From Qipengyuania marisflavi (GTDB lineage Bacteria; Pseudomonadota; Alphaproteobacteria; Sphingomonadales; Sphingomonadaceae): DNA of 64,000 nucleotides. The notes beneath the pieces are model-generated. The model searched no databases and was not told the DNA's origin. It saw only the letters and a list, made by a program, of their open reading frames with translations. Position numbers and translations under genes: made by a program. How positions within the stretch are numbered: position 1 is the stretch's first letter; every line of letters starts with the position of its first letter. The stretch covers positions 614,304-678,303 of the forward strand of contig NZ_VCAO01000001.1 in assembly GCF_005884405.1 (NCBI RefSeq), in the 5' to 3' direction. Shown here one piece after another: positions 43,345-54,309 of the stretch.

Positions 43345-44070
43345 TTAAGTCACCAAGGCCCGCTGGCCCGGTTCGCCGATCCAATGGGCCGCAACTTTCC
43401 AGACGCGCTCGATAATCTGTGTGTCGAGCGCGTCTTTACATGTGCCGTTGGCAGCAATCCGGCCACGGTCGAGCACCACCACATGGTCGGCATGGTTCAT
43501 CGCCAATGCGAGGTCGTGCAGCACCAGCACCACGCCGGTCCCGCCATCGGCCGCAGCGCGCAGATGGCGCAGCAGGGCAAGCTGATGCGCAAGATCCAGT
43601 GCGGCGAGCGGTTCGTCGGCAAGGATCCACTCCGGCTCCCCCGCCAGCACCCGCGCCAGCAGCACGCGCGCAGTCTCCCCGCCCGACAGCGATTGCGCAC
43701 GGCGGTCAGCCAGCGCGGTGATGTCGAGCGCCGTCATGGCGTCATCAACCGGCGCGCGATTGTTATCGCCATGCGGCATCCGCCCCAGCTCTACCAGGCT
43801 GCGTACGGGTACATCCCAAGCGATTTGCGCGGTCTGCGGCAAATAGCCCAGCCGCCGCCCGCGCTCATGCGGGGACAATGTTGCCAGCGGTGTCTCGCCA
43901 AGCAGAACCTTGCCTGTGTCGGGTTTCTCAAGTCCGGCCAGCAGATCAAGCAGCGTTGATTTGCCTGCTCCATTAGGCCCGCAAATCGCAGTGATGCGGC
44001 TCGGCTCAAGCGCCGAAGTGACATCATTCAGGCGGCCTGCCACCGACAGGTTTTTGGCAGTCAGCATCAT
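43345..44070 (-). CDS. btuD: cobalamin/iron-siderophore ABC transporter ATP-binding protein
   Basis: A 241-residue ABC ATPase: Walker A CGPNGAGKST, Q-loop in YLPQTAQIAW, signature LSGGETARVLLARV, Walker B WILADEPLAALD, and the switch His in VLHDLALAM. It is the FecE/BtuD type that energises BtuC. The ATG at 44070 overlaps the permease stop (ATGA). The frame extends upstream to 44103. Placement in a cobalamin-riboswitch operon supports vitamin B12 as the substrate rather than iron chelates. Confidence 0.9.
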   Translation of the reverse strand: MMLTAKNLSVAGRLNDVTSALEPSRITAICGPNGAGKSTLLDLLAGLEKPDTGKVLLGETPLATLSPHERGRRLGYLPQTAQIAWDVPVRSLVELGRMPHGDNNRAPVDDAMTALDITALADRRAQSLSGGETARVLLARVLAGEPEWILADEPLAALDLAHQLALLRHLRAAADGGTGVVLVLHDLALAMNHADHVVVLDRGRIAANGTCKDALDTQIIERVWKVAAHWIGEPGQRALVT

Positions 44071-45020
44071 GTCAGCCCCCGGCGCATACGCAGCAGCAAC
44101 CACAGGAAGAACGGCGCGCCCAGCAGGCTTAATCCGATGCCCAGCCGCAATTCAGTGACCAGCGGCAACACGCGTACTGCGCTATCCGCCACCAGCACCA
44201 GCAATGCGCCTGCCAAAGCGCTCGGCACTATCAGCTGCGATGGTCGGCGATCAGTGAGCGGGCGGACCAAATGCGGCACGATCAGTCCGACAAAGCCGAT
44301 GATCCCTGCCACTGCCACGCTGGCCCCCACGGTCAGACCCACGCCCATGATCAGCAGCCACAACAAGCGCCCCGGCTCCACCCCCAATGACCGCGCAACG
44401 GGTTCGCCCAGCGTCAAGGCGTCGAGCGATTTTCCGCTGCGCCACAGCAGGACGATCCCTGCCAGTACCAGCGGCGCGGCCAGCCACACTTCGCGCCAGC
44501 TGCGATCGGTCAGTGCGCCGTTCAGCCACATCACAATCTCGCTCATCGCAAAGGCGTTGGGTGCCATCGAAATCGCCAGCGCGGTGAGCGCTCCGGCAAG
44601 GCTGGCCACCATCAGGCCGGCCAGAGTGAACAGCGCGATGCCTCCAGTCCGGCCCGCTATCGCCGCCAGCAAAGCCATTGCCCCGCCCGCTCCGATCAGC
44701 GCGAAGAGAGGCAGCAACCATGGGCTGGCAGTGAAGCCAAACCACAGCGCCACCACCGCCCCCAAGGCTGCGCCGGGTGCGATGCCGAACAGACCCGGAT
44801 CGGCCAGCGGATTGCGCAGATAGCCTTGCATCGCCGCCCCGCTCGCCCCCAGCCCCGCACCCACGATCAGCGCCAGCACACTACGCGGCAGACGCAATTG
44901 GGCCAGGATCAGCGCGGCGTTGGGCGTGCTCGCGGGATCGAGCCAGACGCGGCCCGCCAGAAGCGACAGCGGGAAGGCCAGCGCCAGCAGCGCCAGCAGG
45001 ATCAGCACTGCGCGGCTCAT
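44067..45020 (-). CDS. btuC: cobalamin ABC transporter permease
   Basis: A 317-residue FecCD/BtuC-family permease with about ten membrane helices. Family blocks are LPRSVLALIVGAGLGASGAAMQG, NPLADPGLFGI and the coupling region VAGIIGFVGLIVPHLVR. The frame runs further upstream to 45329, but the ATG at 45020 gives normal length and overlaps the end of the binding protein gene (ATGA). It moves B12 across the inner membrane. Confidence 0.92.
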   Translation of the reverse strand: MSRAVLILLALLALAFPLSLLAGRVWLDPASTPNAALILAQLRLPRSVLALIVGAGLGASGAAMQGYLRNPLADPGLFGIAPGAALGAVVALWFGFTASPWLLPLFALIGAGGAMALLAAIAGRTGGIALFTLAGLMVASLAGALTALAISMAPNAFAMSEIVMWLNGALTDRSWREVWLAAPLVLAGIVLLWRSGKSLDALTLGEPVARSLGVEPGRLLWLLIMGVGLTVGASVAVAGIIGFVGLIVPHLVRPLTDRRPSQLIVPSALAGALLVLVADSAVRVLPLVTELRLGIGLSLLGAPFFLWLLLRMRRGLT

Positions 45021-45841
45021 GATACAGACTGCCGGATTGCCGCCAGCCGGTGCGCCGCGCGGATGATGGTCGGCCCGCCGCAATAGAGCAGTTGCGTATC
45101 GAAATGCTCGCGCCGCACCTGCGGCAATTTGTCCAACACTGGATGGCGCTGCCCTGCCTCGCTTCCCGCGACCAGCAGCACTTGCGGCGGATCGGCGGCC
45201 ACTTGCTCCAGCGCCAGAAAATCGGCCTGCGCCATGCCGCGCATCATACTGAGGCTGGAAAAACCCGTGCGCTCCAGCAATTCGCTGACCAGCGCAGCTT
45301 CGCCCGGCACAATTCCGCCGGGCTGCCACAGCACAGCCGACACCGGTGGCCCGCCCGCGCTACCCGCAGCTTTCAGCGCCGCTTCGATCCGTCCAACCAG
45401 CCGCTCACCGGCCGCGGCATCGCCCGCCAGCGCGGCAAGCTCGCGCACTTGCGCCTCGCTCTCCGCGACTGTTCCTGCCATGCCAAATGTGACCACGCGG
45501 ATGCCAAGATTCTCCAACGCCGCGCGCGTTGCCGGGGGGATGAAACTGCCCGCCACCACCACATCGGGGGCCAGCGCCAGCACTTCCTCGACCGTACCGC
45601 CCGTAGCGGCAAAGCCCTGCGCAACCCGCGCCTCCATTGAGGTTGAGCGCGGGTCCTTGCTGTAATGCGAAATTGCCAGCAATTGCCCCGGCGCCGCCAC
45701 CTCCGCCAATATCGCATCGGTGCACGGGTTGAGGCTGACGATGGTGGGCTGCGCCGGATTGGCAGGCGGAGCGGATGCCGGGGCGCTGCAACCGGACAGA
45801 AGCAGTGCTCCTGCCAGCAAGGCCCCGGCGCAGCGGCGCAT
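45017..45841 (-). CDS. btuF: cobalamin-binding lipoprotein
   Basis: A 274-residue periplasmic binding protein of the BtuF/FepB cluster. It has a lipoprotein signal (LAGALLLSGC, Cys at about 18) and the two-domain pattern RIVSLNPCTD-type start (here IVSLNPCTDAILAEV) and DVVVAGSF. It captures B12 in the periplasm and hands it to BtuC. The ATG at 45841 shares bases with the stop of the TonB receptor gene. A GTG one codon earlier is an alternative. Confidence 0.88.
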   Translation of the reverse strand: MRRCAGALLAGALLLSGCSAPASAPPANPAQPTIVSLNPCTDAILAEVAAPGQLLAISHYSKDPRSTSMEARVAQGFAATGGTVEEVLALAPDVVVAGSFIPPATRAALENLGIRVVTFGMAGTVAESEAQVRELAALAGDAAAGERLVGRIEAALKAAGSAGGPPVSAVLWQPGGIVPGEAALVSELLERTGFSSLSMMRGMAQADFLALEQVAADPPQVLLVAGSEAGQRHPVLDKLPQVRREHFDTQLLYCGGPTIIRAAHRLAAIRQSVS

Positions 45842-47796
45842 CACATTGCCGCCCTCACCCCGATAAACGCCCCGCGGCCCGGCGAGGCATAGCCCGCAGC
45901 GGTCTGGTAATTCTCGGCGAACAGGTTCTCGACCCGGCCAAACACTTCGAAAACGTCGCTGACAGGCATGGCGGCGCGCAGGTCGAATACGGCATAATTG
46001 TCCAGCCGGATCGAATTGGCGGCATTGTCGAAACTGTCCGATACCAGCCGCAGATCAGCGCCCAGTCGCAGTCCGAAAGCAGCCTCGTAATCCGCGAACA
46101 GCGTGGCGCTATGGCGCGGCCTGCGGGCAAGTTCATTGCCGGAAATACGGTCTTCGGCATCAATCAGGCTATACACTGCAGACAGCCGGAAGCCCTCGGC
46201 AACTGCGATGCCAGCCTCGGCCTCGATACCTTGCGCGCGGGCGCTGGCGGTGTTGGCATAGGTGCCGAACGGACGATCGGTGCACAGCCCGCCGGTCGCG
46301 CCGAAGCACGACACGAAGGCTATCAGATCGGCGCTGTCACGCCGGAATGCAGTGAGGGCAAGATGGGTGCCGCGGCCACGCTGCCCCTGTTCAATTCCGA
46401 TATCGAAGCTGGTGCTTTCTTCGGGACGGAGACGCGGATTGCCGAAATCGGACAGCAGCTGAAACAGTGTCGGGGCCTTGAACCCCTCACCGACACTGGC
46501 GCGCACCCGCCAATCGCTGCCCAGCCCATAGCTGACATCCGCGCCAAAGCTGGTCTTGGTACCGAAGATATCGTGATCATCGATCCGCGAACCGATGTGT
46601 GCGGCCAGCCGGCCCATCACCCAGCCAAGCTGGACATAGGCACCGCTGATCCCGGTTTCCTCACGCGCGTTGAAGCTGGTGGAATAGGCCGTCCATTCCC
46701 GCTCGCCGCCGAACGCCACCGACAATCCGCCCAGCACACGGTATTCTCCGCGTAATTGCACCCGCTCGGAATGACCGTCGCTGGCGAAAGTCGGTGCGCT
46801 ACCGGCGGCGGGGTCGAAATTGTCACGCTCGGTATCGGCCATCGAATAGGCAGCGCGCAGCGTCAGGTCATTGCCGTAATATGCAAAGCCCACATCGCCC
46901 CACAGGCGGCGGGTGTCCTGTGTCTCGGCGGTGTCGCCCAGCGTGAAACTTGGCGCGGCAAAACCGTCGATGTCGAGAGTGCCTTCACTCCAATTGGCAT
47001 GAGCGAACACTTCGAGCTGGTCGGTGACATCGGCAAAGACACTGCCGCCCAGCGCGAATTGTTCAAAGCCATCCGGCTCGGTGCCATTGGCCGCTGCGGA
47101 GAAGCCATCAGTGGCGAACCACGATCCTGTAAGGCCAAGCGCCAAAGCGCCTGTTTCCAGCCCGCCCGCCGCCTGTGCAAAGCGCGTATCGCGCGCGCCA
47201 TATTCGAAGCTTCCCTGTACGCCGCTGCCGCCGCATGTCGCAATATCGAGCACGCCGCCAATCGCGTCAGACCCCCAGATCGTGCTGTTGGAACCGCGCA
47301 GCAAGTCGAGCTTGCCGACAGTCCCGGTGAGCAGATTGCCGAAGTCGAAACCGCCCGAAGGCGAGGCCGGGTCCGCGACCCGAACGCCATCGACCAGCAC
47401 CAGCAATTGCTCGGCATTCGCCCCGCGCAAGTTCACGCCGGTAAAGCTGCCCGCGCCGCCATTGCGCGACAGGCTGAGGCCCGGTGTGCGTTGCAGCACG
47501 CGGGTAATATCAGCGCCCTGCACCTGCTCGATTTCTTTACGGTCGATCACGACCACTGCTTGGCCGGTGCTCTGGATGGTTGTGCCAAGCCCTGTGGCTG
47601 TCACGGTAATCGTGGCCGCGTCCAAGGTGACGGGCTGCGTAGCCCGGCCATCGGGCAGTTCCACAGGCTGCCGCGCCGCATCCTGCCGCTCGACAATTTC
47701 AGCGAGCGCGGCCTCAGCAGGATCAGAATCGGCCGATTGCGCGGCAGCGACGCCGGGCAATGCGGACGCGGTGAGAAACAACAGAAATTTATACAT
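45841..47796 (-). CDS. btuB: TonB-dependent vitamin B12 receptor BtuB
   Basis: A 651-residue outer membrane receptor. The signal peptide ends near PGVAAAQS (about residue 20). The N-terminal plug shows the TonB-box-like TITVTATG, VQGADITRVLQRTPG and LVLVDGVRVADP; the barrel follows, with the C-terminal block GRGAFIGVRAAM. The cobalamin riboswitch upstream and the btuFCD genes downstream identify the ligand as B12. The ATG at 47796 has GGAGG just upstream. The first gene of a four-gene operon. Confidence 0.93.
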   Translation of the reverse strand: MYKFLLFLTASALPGVAAAQSADSDPAEAALAEIVERQDAARQPVELPDGRATQPVTLDAATITVTATGLGTTIQSTGQAVVVIDRKEIEQVQGADITRVLQRTPGLSLSRNGGAGSFTGVNLRGANAEQLLVLVDGVRVADPASPSGGFDFGNLLTGTVGKLDLLRGSNSTIWGSDAIGGVLDIATCGGSGVQGSFEYGARDTRFAQAAGGLETGALALGLTGSWFATDGFSAAANGTEPDGFEQFALGGSVFADVTDQLEVFAHANWSEGTLDIDGFAAPSFTLGDTAETQDTRRLWGDVGFAYYGNDLTLRAAYSMADTERDNFDPAAGSAPTFASDGHSERVQLRGEYRVLGGLSVAFGGEREWTAYSTSFNAREETGISGAYVQLGWVMGRLAAHIGSRIDDHDIFGTKTSFGADVSYGLGSDWRVRASVGEGFKAPTLFQLLSDFGNPRLRPEESTSFDIGIEQGQRGRGTHLALTAFRRDSADLIAFVSCFGATGGLCTDRPFGTYANTASARAQGIEAEAGIAVAEGFRLSAVYSLIDAEDRISGNELARRPRHSATLFADYEAAFGLRLGADLRLVSDSFDNAANSIRLDNYAVFDLRAAMPVSDVFEVFGRVENLFAENYQTAAGYASPGRGAFIGVRAAM

Positions 47797-47892
47797 GGGG
47801 CCTCCATCATGAACGTGATGCCGCCCATGACGAGAAAGACGCAGGATCGCGCCCATCCCCGTTACACCCGGAACACCCCGCCCGGCTGCGGA

Positions 47893-48062
47893 ACGACGGT
47901 CACAGGCAGGTCTCCTGGCTCCCGGATCAATGGTCGTGCCCCGCCTTCCCGGTTTCCCAGTGGCAATTGAGGCAGACCTCCCCGGTCACAGTTGCGGGGG
48001 CAGCGGGGGATTGGCACCCCCTTCCCTCTTCCGGCCCGATTGCGCGGGCCAACCCATGACAC
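47893..48062 (-). promoter_or_regulatory. cobalamin riboswitch
   Basis: The minus strand contains the B12 box AGCCAGGAGACCTGCC (47905-47920), preceded by the GCCACTGG-like, GGGAAGGC and GGTGCCAATCCCCCGCTG elements of the cobalamin aptamer in the expected order over about 165 bases. It lies 100 bases upstream of btuB and probably shuts off translation or transcription of the operon when B12 is plentiful. I did not identify the expression platform with certainty. Confidence 0.93.
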
Positions 48063-48217
48063 GCAGCGATTTATACGCAGGAATGCTGCGGCGCACAAGA
48101 GCATCTTCATTAAGGAAAACGTGCTATGGGGCGCACATTGTCCCGCTGGTGGACGCCGCCACTCGGGGTCTTCGGGTGTGCGGCTGCTTGGCGTATAAGG
48201 GGGCAACAGGAGCAGAC

Positions 48218-49321
48218 ATGAACGCGTTAAGTGCGATAGTGGCGGAGACGAGCGAGGGTGCGGGGCGCGCTCTGCCGCGTGCTGCGCTGCGCCGCGAGCA
48301 ACGCCGCCTGCGCCGCCGCCAGATGCTGCTGCGCGGGGGTGCGCTGGCCGCTGCCATGCTGATCCCGGCGGTGGCCGCGCAAGGCGAATGGGCCGAGATC
48401 GCGCGGGCTGTTGGCCTGGCTGATGAACGCGTCGAGCCCGTTGCCATGCCGTTTGAAACCGCAGGCCTCAGCTTTCCCGGATCGGCGTTCTATTATCTGG
48501 AAGATGCGCCGCGTCTGGCCGGCGACCTGTCCGAATTGCGCGCCGCAGAGGGCAGCTACGAAACGCTGGAATTTACCGAAAGCCACGGGGCCGAGGCAAC
48601 CGCCCGCGCGTTCCGTTCCGCCGGTAGCGGACTGGACAAGGCACGCGCGCTGCAATGCCTGTCGATGGCCGTCTATTATGAAGCCGCGAGCGAAAGCTAT
48701 ACCGGTCAGCAGGCGGTGGCGCAGGTGGTGCTGAACCGGGTCGCGCATCCTGCTTTCCCCAGCAGCGTTTGCGGCGTGGTGTTTCAGGGATCGGAACGCA
48801 AAACTGGCTGCCAGTTCTCTTTCACCTGCGATGGTTCGATGGCGCGCCACCCCTCGCGCCAGGCATGGGCACGTGCGCAGTCGGTTGGTCTGGCCGCGCT
48901 GGCCGGAGAGGTCCAGACGACAGTCGGGCTGGCGACGCATTATCACACTAATTACGTTAATCCCTATTGGGCGGCGAGCCTCGACTATATCGGCAGAATT
49001 GGCGCGCATCGCTTCTATGTCTGGAAAGGCCGCGCCGGTCAGGCAGGGGCGTTTTCGACCAGCTATCTTGGCGGTGAGCCTGTGGCCGCCCCCAGCGCGC
49101 GGCGCGGTGCTGATACTACCGTCAGTCCCGTCACCACTTTGGCAGTTCCGACTCCCAATTCGGCACTTGGCATGACCAAGGCGCCCGACAAGCCGGTCGG
49201 CGGTGCTCCGGCCTCACCCGCCGCGCAGCCGCAGGACAATCTGCCCAAGGCTGGCGATGTGAAAGCCGAATACCAGCGCAGTGGCCGCTGGATTTCCGAG
49301 CCGGGCAAGAAAGCCGAGTGA
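48218..49321 (+). CDS. SleB-type cell wall hydrolase
   Basis: A 367-residue protein. A basic N-terminus (RREQRRLRRRQ) precedes one hydrophobic anchor (about residues 45-60). The Hydrolase_2/SleB domain spans about 145-275: CLSMAVYYEAASES with the catalytic Glu, GQQAVAQVVLNRVAHPAFP, and TGCQFSFTCDG. The tail is a Pro/Ala-rich linker. It cuts peptidoglycan (an amidase or lytic-transglycosylase-like activity is reported for SleB). The ATG at 48218 with CAGGAG upstream is chosen; the open frame begins at 47930. It is divergent from the B12 operon. Confidence 0.9.
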   Translation: MNALSAIVAETSEGAGRALPRAALRREQRRLRRRQMLLRGGALAAAMLIPAVAAQGEWAEIARAVGLADERVEPVAMPFETAGLSFPGSAFYYLEDAPRLAGDLSELRAAEGSYETLEFTESHGAEATARAFRSAGSGLDKARALQCLSMAVYYEAASESYTGQQAVAQVVLNRVAHPAFPSSVCGVVFQGSERKTGCQFSFTCDGSMARHPSRQAWARAQSVGLAALAGEVQTTVGLATHYHTNYVNPYWAASLDYIGRIGAHRFYVWKGRAGQAGAFSTSYLGGEPVAAPSARRGADTTVSPVTTLAVPTPNSALGMTKAPDKPVGGAPASPAAQPQDNLPKAGDVKAEYQRSGRWISEPGKKAE

Positions 49322-49439
49322 CGCCAGCGGCTTCCGGCAGAAAGTTTACGTCTTCATAAGCATGCTGCGGAACACAAGCTTAGCTCGCGCCCGCTAATAC
49401 GCTGCCACTTGCCTGCAAGGGTTTCGGGAGCTTTTCACC

Positions 49440-49772
49440 ATGCCAGTCCATTTCGCTGCCGCACGTTCCACCGCGCATTCGCCGATTGCCCGCGCTCTGG
49501 CGCGCAAGGCGCTGGGCCGCGCTGCCAATGATAATGGCGATGTTGCTGCCCCGGATAGCTCATTCGATGTCATGATGCGCGCGGCGCTGAAGCATTTCGC
49601 GCAGCACGGACTGGGCGCTGCCCAAGAAGCGCGCGCCATGGCCGAGCAGGCCCATTTCGCCGGTGACAGCCAAGGATATGACTGGTGGCTGGGCGTGTGC
49701 CGAACGCTTGATCGCGGGCTTGCCATCCGTCTGGAACGGGCAATTGATCCGGCTGGTGCGCTGATCCATTGA
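49440..49772 (+). CDS. small conserved hypothetical protein
   Basis: A 110-residue protein without signal or membrane segments. A basic N-terminus (ARALARKALGRAANDN) is followed by a helical part with FDVMMRAALKHFAQHGLGAA and YDWWLGVCRTLDRGLA. I do not recognise a family; the WWL...CR segment is distinctive and I have an impression of similar proteins in Sphingomonadales. The ATG at 49440 follows a GGGAG. Confidence 0.7.
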   Translation: MPVHFAAARSTAHSPIARALARKALGRAANDNGDVAAPDSSFDVMMRAALKHFAQHGLGAAQEARAMAEQAHFAGDSQGYDWWLGVCRTLDRGLAIRLERAIDPAGALIH

Positions 49773-49837
49773 TCACCTGTAAGATAAGTGCCCGGACGTT
49801 AACTGAAAACTGAGGGTTTCCCGCATATTCCAATTGT

Positions 49838-51811
49838 ATGGGGTCGTCGCCGTCTCTTCCTTTCAGCCATAGGCTTACCGCTCTATTTGGGCATGGCAAT
49901 GCTTTAAGCGAACAAACCCGTACCGTGCTGGTGCGTTCGCTTTACGCGCGGCCACGAACTCTCGCCATTGCAGCCTTTAACGGTGTCGCCTCTGGCGCGC
50001 TGGTGGCATTTCTCTCCGGCAATTCGCTGCTGTGTTCGCTTGCCTTCCTGATGTGCTCCATCGCGATCCTGCGTGTCGTCAATGCGATACATATGGCCGA
50101 TAAGCCTGACGACATTTCCACCGGGAAGCTGGAGTTTGCCTATCGTTTCGGCGCTTTCAGCTATGCCGCGACGCTGGGTGTTTTCGCCGGCCTGACGATG
50201 ACGTTGAATCTGTCGCCGCTGCTGCAAGTGCTGATGATCTCCAACGCTATAGGCTACGGCATCGGGATCAGCGCGCACAATGCCGCACGGCCGCGGATTG
50301 CACTGGGGCAATTGTTGCTGGCCACCCTGCCTATCGTGGCGGCGGCTGTGTCGCTGGGCACTCCGGCATCGATCCTGCTGGCGATCAATCTGTTCTGCCT
50401 GATCCCGGCCATGATCGGCATCACATTCTCGATTTTCCGCACGCTGAACAAATCGATTACCGCTGCGCAGCGCAGCGACGAGATGGCGCACAAGATGGAA
50501 ACGCTGGCGCTCACGGATCCGGTTACGGGTCTCGACAACCGGGTCGGTCTTGATGCGAAAATTGGCCCGATGTTTGCCAGCCTGGCTGATGGTCAGAAGC
50601 TTGGCCTGTTCTGGATCGATCTCGACCGGTTCAAGGAAATCAACGACCTTCACGGTCACCACACAGGCGATGCCGTGCTGCACGAAATGGGCATTCGGAT
50701 TGCCGCCCTGTTGGGTGATCGCGGCATCGTGGCGCGCTTTGCCGGGGATGAATTTGTCATCGCCCGCCCGCTTTCGGACCCCCGCGAGGCCAGCATGCTC
50801 GCCAGCGCGATTATGCGCGAGATGACCCGGCCCATTCGCACAGACGGATTGCGGCTTGAAGTCGAAGGGTCGATCGGCATCGCCACCAGCCCCGATGATG
50901 GCACCGACACCGAAACTCTGATGCAGCACGCGGATATCGCGCTGTTCCATGCCAAGGCCGACGGTCGCCGCCAGATGCGCTTTTTCGATCCGGCGATGAC
51001 CCGCGCGCTGGCGCACCGCCGTGATATGGAAAGCGAATTGCGCATGGCTTTGCGGCGCGACGAGCTGTCGGTGTACTTCCAGCCGATTGTCGATTTGTCG
51101 ACTGGCAGGGTCCGTTGTTTCGAGGCTCTGGTGCGCTGGTTCCACCCTGAGCGCGGCGAGATCACGCCAGACGAGTTTATCCCGATTGCCGAGGAATGCG
51201 GGGCCATCGTCACGCTGGGCAATTGGCTGACCGGACACGCCGCACGCGTCGCCGCCAACTGGCCCGATGATGTCCAGCTGGCGGTCAATCTGTCGCCCAT
51301 GCAGATCAAGGCTCCCGGTGCGGCGCTGGGCATTTTAAGCGCGCTCAAGGACGCGCAGCTGCCACCTGAACGGCTTGAACTCGAAGTTACCGAAAACCTG
51401 TTCCTCGAAGACAGTCCCGCAATCGAATTGTTCATCGAAGAGCTGTCCGCTGCCAGTGTACGCTTTGCGCTCGACGATTTCGGCACCGGCTATTCGTCGC
51501 TGGGCTATATCAACCAATGGCCGTTTTCGAAGATCAAGGTTGACCGCAGCTTCGTCTCGGGGCCGCAGGCGGGCCGCAAAAGCGATGCGATTATCCGCGC
51601 GGTTTCGCAGATGGGCAAATCGCTGGGGATCGAGATCGTCGCCGAAGGGCTGGAGACCATCGATCAGGTGCGCGCCGTCCGCGATGCGGGCTGTACGCTG
51701 GGCCAAGGCTTCCATTTCAGCCGCGCCGTGCCCGATTATCAGGCGGCCCTGCTGCTGGCCGAAGAACGCGGCACGGCCCCCGGTGATTGGGGCGACCGAC
51801 TGGCCGGGTGA
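49838..51811 (+). CDS. membrane GGDEF-EAL protein
   Basis: A 657-residue protein. About five or six N-terminal membrane helices (residues 40-205) are followed by a GGDEF domain (LTDPVTGLDNRVGLDA, IDLDRFKEINDLHGHHTGD) whose signature is AGDEF, an active variant. The EAL domain has CFEALVRWFHPERG, NLSPMQIKAPG, LELEVTEN and DDFGTGYSSLGYI, with the usual metal ligands, so phosphodiesterase activity is likely. Net output cannot be predicted. No clear ribosome site precedes the ATG. It is the fourth cyclic-di-GMP gene of the window. Confidence 0.9.
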   Translation: MGSSPSLPFSHRLTALFGHGNALSEQTRTVLVRSLYARPRTLAIAAFNGVASGALVAFLSGNSLLCSLAFLMCSIAILRVVNAIHMADKPDDISTGKLEFAYRFGAFSYAATLGVFAGLTMTLNLSPLLQVLMISNAIGYGIGISAHNAARPRIALGQLLLATLPIVAAAVSLGTPASILLAINLFCLIPAMIGITFSIFRTLNKSITAAQRSDEMAHKMETLALTDPVTGLDNRVGLDAKIGPMFASLADGQKLGLFWIDLDRFKEINDLHGHHTGDAVLHEMGIRIAALLGDRGIVARFAGDEFVIARPLSDPREASMLASAIMREMTRPIRTDGLRLEVEGSIGIATSPDDGTDTETLMQHADIALFHAKADGRRQMRFFDPAMTRALAHRRDMESELRMALRRDELSVYFQPIVDLSTGRVRCFEALVRWFHPERGEITPDEFIPIAEECGAIVTLGNWLTGHAARVAANWPDDVQLAVNLSPMQIKAPGAALGILSALKDAQLPPERLELEVTENLFLEDSPAIELFIEELSAASVRFALDDFGTGYSSLGYINQWPFSKIKVDRSFVSGPQAGRKSDAIIRAVSQMGKSLGIEIVAEGLETIDQVRAVRDAGCTLGQGFHFSRAVPDYQAALLLAEERGTAPGDWGDRLAG

Positions 51812-52030
51812 GACGCCGGGGAACGAAGCACGTTCCGGACCGTCATTCAGGCAAAGCGCGACTGCCCGGACAATCGCAATTTGCTATTGAGAACTAATCG
51901 CAAATTATGTTTGGCAGCGTCTCTATTGGCGGTTGCAATCGCCGCAGTGCGGGCCTAGGTCGCATTCGCAATTGACCGGGTGCTGCCTGCCTGTCGCGGG
52001 ACGATATGGGCGCACCGAACACGGTCCTGA

Positions 52031-53304
<1,274 letters not shown>

Positions 53305-53324
53305 ACAAAACGAGAGTCAAATTT

Positions 53325-54215
53325 ATGTCTATCCTCGTAAACAAAGACACCAAGGTCATCACCCAAGGCATGACCGGTGATACCGGCACGTTCCACACGC
53401 AGCAGGCGCTCGATTATGGGACCAAGATGGTTGCGGGCGTGACGCCGGGTAAGGGCGGCAGCGAGCATATTGGTCTGCCGGTGTACAACACCGTAGCCGA
53501 AGCCAGGCACGCGACCGGCGCGACGGCCAGCTGCATCTATGTGCCGCCGCCGTTTGCTGCGGATTCGATCCTTGAAGCCATCGATGCCGAGATCGAGCTG
53601 ATCGTGGCGATCACCGAAGGCATTCCGGTGCTCGACATGGTGCGTGTCAAACGCGCGCTGGTGGGCTCCAAGTCACGTCTGATCGGCCCCAACTGCCCCG
53701 GCGTTCTGACACCCGGCGAATGCAAGATTGGCATCATGCCCGGCTCGATCTTCAAGAAGGGCTCGGTCGGCGTTGTGTCGCGTTCTGGCACGCTGACTTA
53801 CGAAGCCGTACATCAGACTACGATGGTAGGTCTGGGCCAGACCACTGCAGTCGGCATTGGCGGCGATCCGGTCAATGGCACCAATTTCATCGACGTGCTG
53901 GACCTGTTCCTGTCCGATGACGAAACCAAATCGATGATCATGATCGGCGAAATCGGCGGTTCGGCCGAAGAAGAAGCCGCCGAGTTCATCGCGCATCAGG
54001 CCAAGAAGGGCCGCAGCAAGCCGATGGTCGGCTTTATCGCGGGCAAGACGGCACCTCCGGGCCGCCGTATGGGCCATGCCGGTGCCATCGTTTCGGGCGG
54101 CCAGGGCGGCGCGGACGACAAGATTGCGGCGATGGAGAAGGCGGGCATCCGCGTCTCCCCCTCGCCATCGGAACTGGGCACCACGCTCGACGCATTGCTG
54201 AAGGAACTGGTCTGA
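53325..54215 (+). CDS. sucD: succinyl-CoA synthetase alpha subunit
   Basis: A 296-residue SucD. CoA-binding Rossmann domain with [16 protein letters not shown], the conserved [12 protein letters not shown], and the phospho-His in [18 protein letters not shown]. With SucC it interconverts succinyl-CoA and succinate while making ATP or GTP. The beta-subunit gene sucC, which is normally immediately upstream, is absent from this window, so it must be elsewhere. A strong hairpin follows before sucA. Confidence 0.96.
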   Translation: MSILVNKDTKVITQGMTGDTGTFHTQQALDYGTKMVAGVTPGKGGSEHIGLPVYNTVAEARHATGATASCIYVPPPFAADSILEAIDAEIELIVAITEGIPVLDMVRVKRALVGSKSRLIGPNCPGVLTPGECKIGIMPGSIFKKGSVGVVSRSGTLTYEAVHQTTMVGLGQTTAVGIGGDPVNGTNFIDVLDLFLSDDETKSMIMIGEIGGSAEEEAAEFIAHQAKKGRSKPMVGFIAGKTAPPGRRMGHAGAIVSGGQGGADDKIAAMEKAGIRVSPSPSELGTTLDALLKELV

Positions 54216-54260
54216 CTCAGCGCGCGGATAGCCTTTTTGGGGACCATCCGCGCTGCTGAG
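54216..54260 (+). repeat. long hairpin between sucD and sucA
   Basis: CTCAGC-GCGCGGAT pairs with ATCCGCGC-T-GCTGAG (14 bp with one bulged T) around a 16-base loop containing TTTTTGGGG. It begins at the sucD stop and is not followed by a T-run, so it is more likely an mRNA processing or stability element than a terminator. Confidence 0.7.
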
Positions 54261-54309
54261 GCATTGCCATCATGAGCCGACACACGGATCGGTGCGAAAG
54301 GTGACCCGC

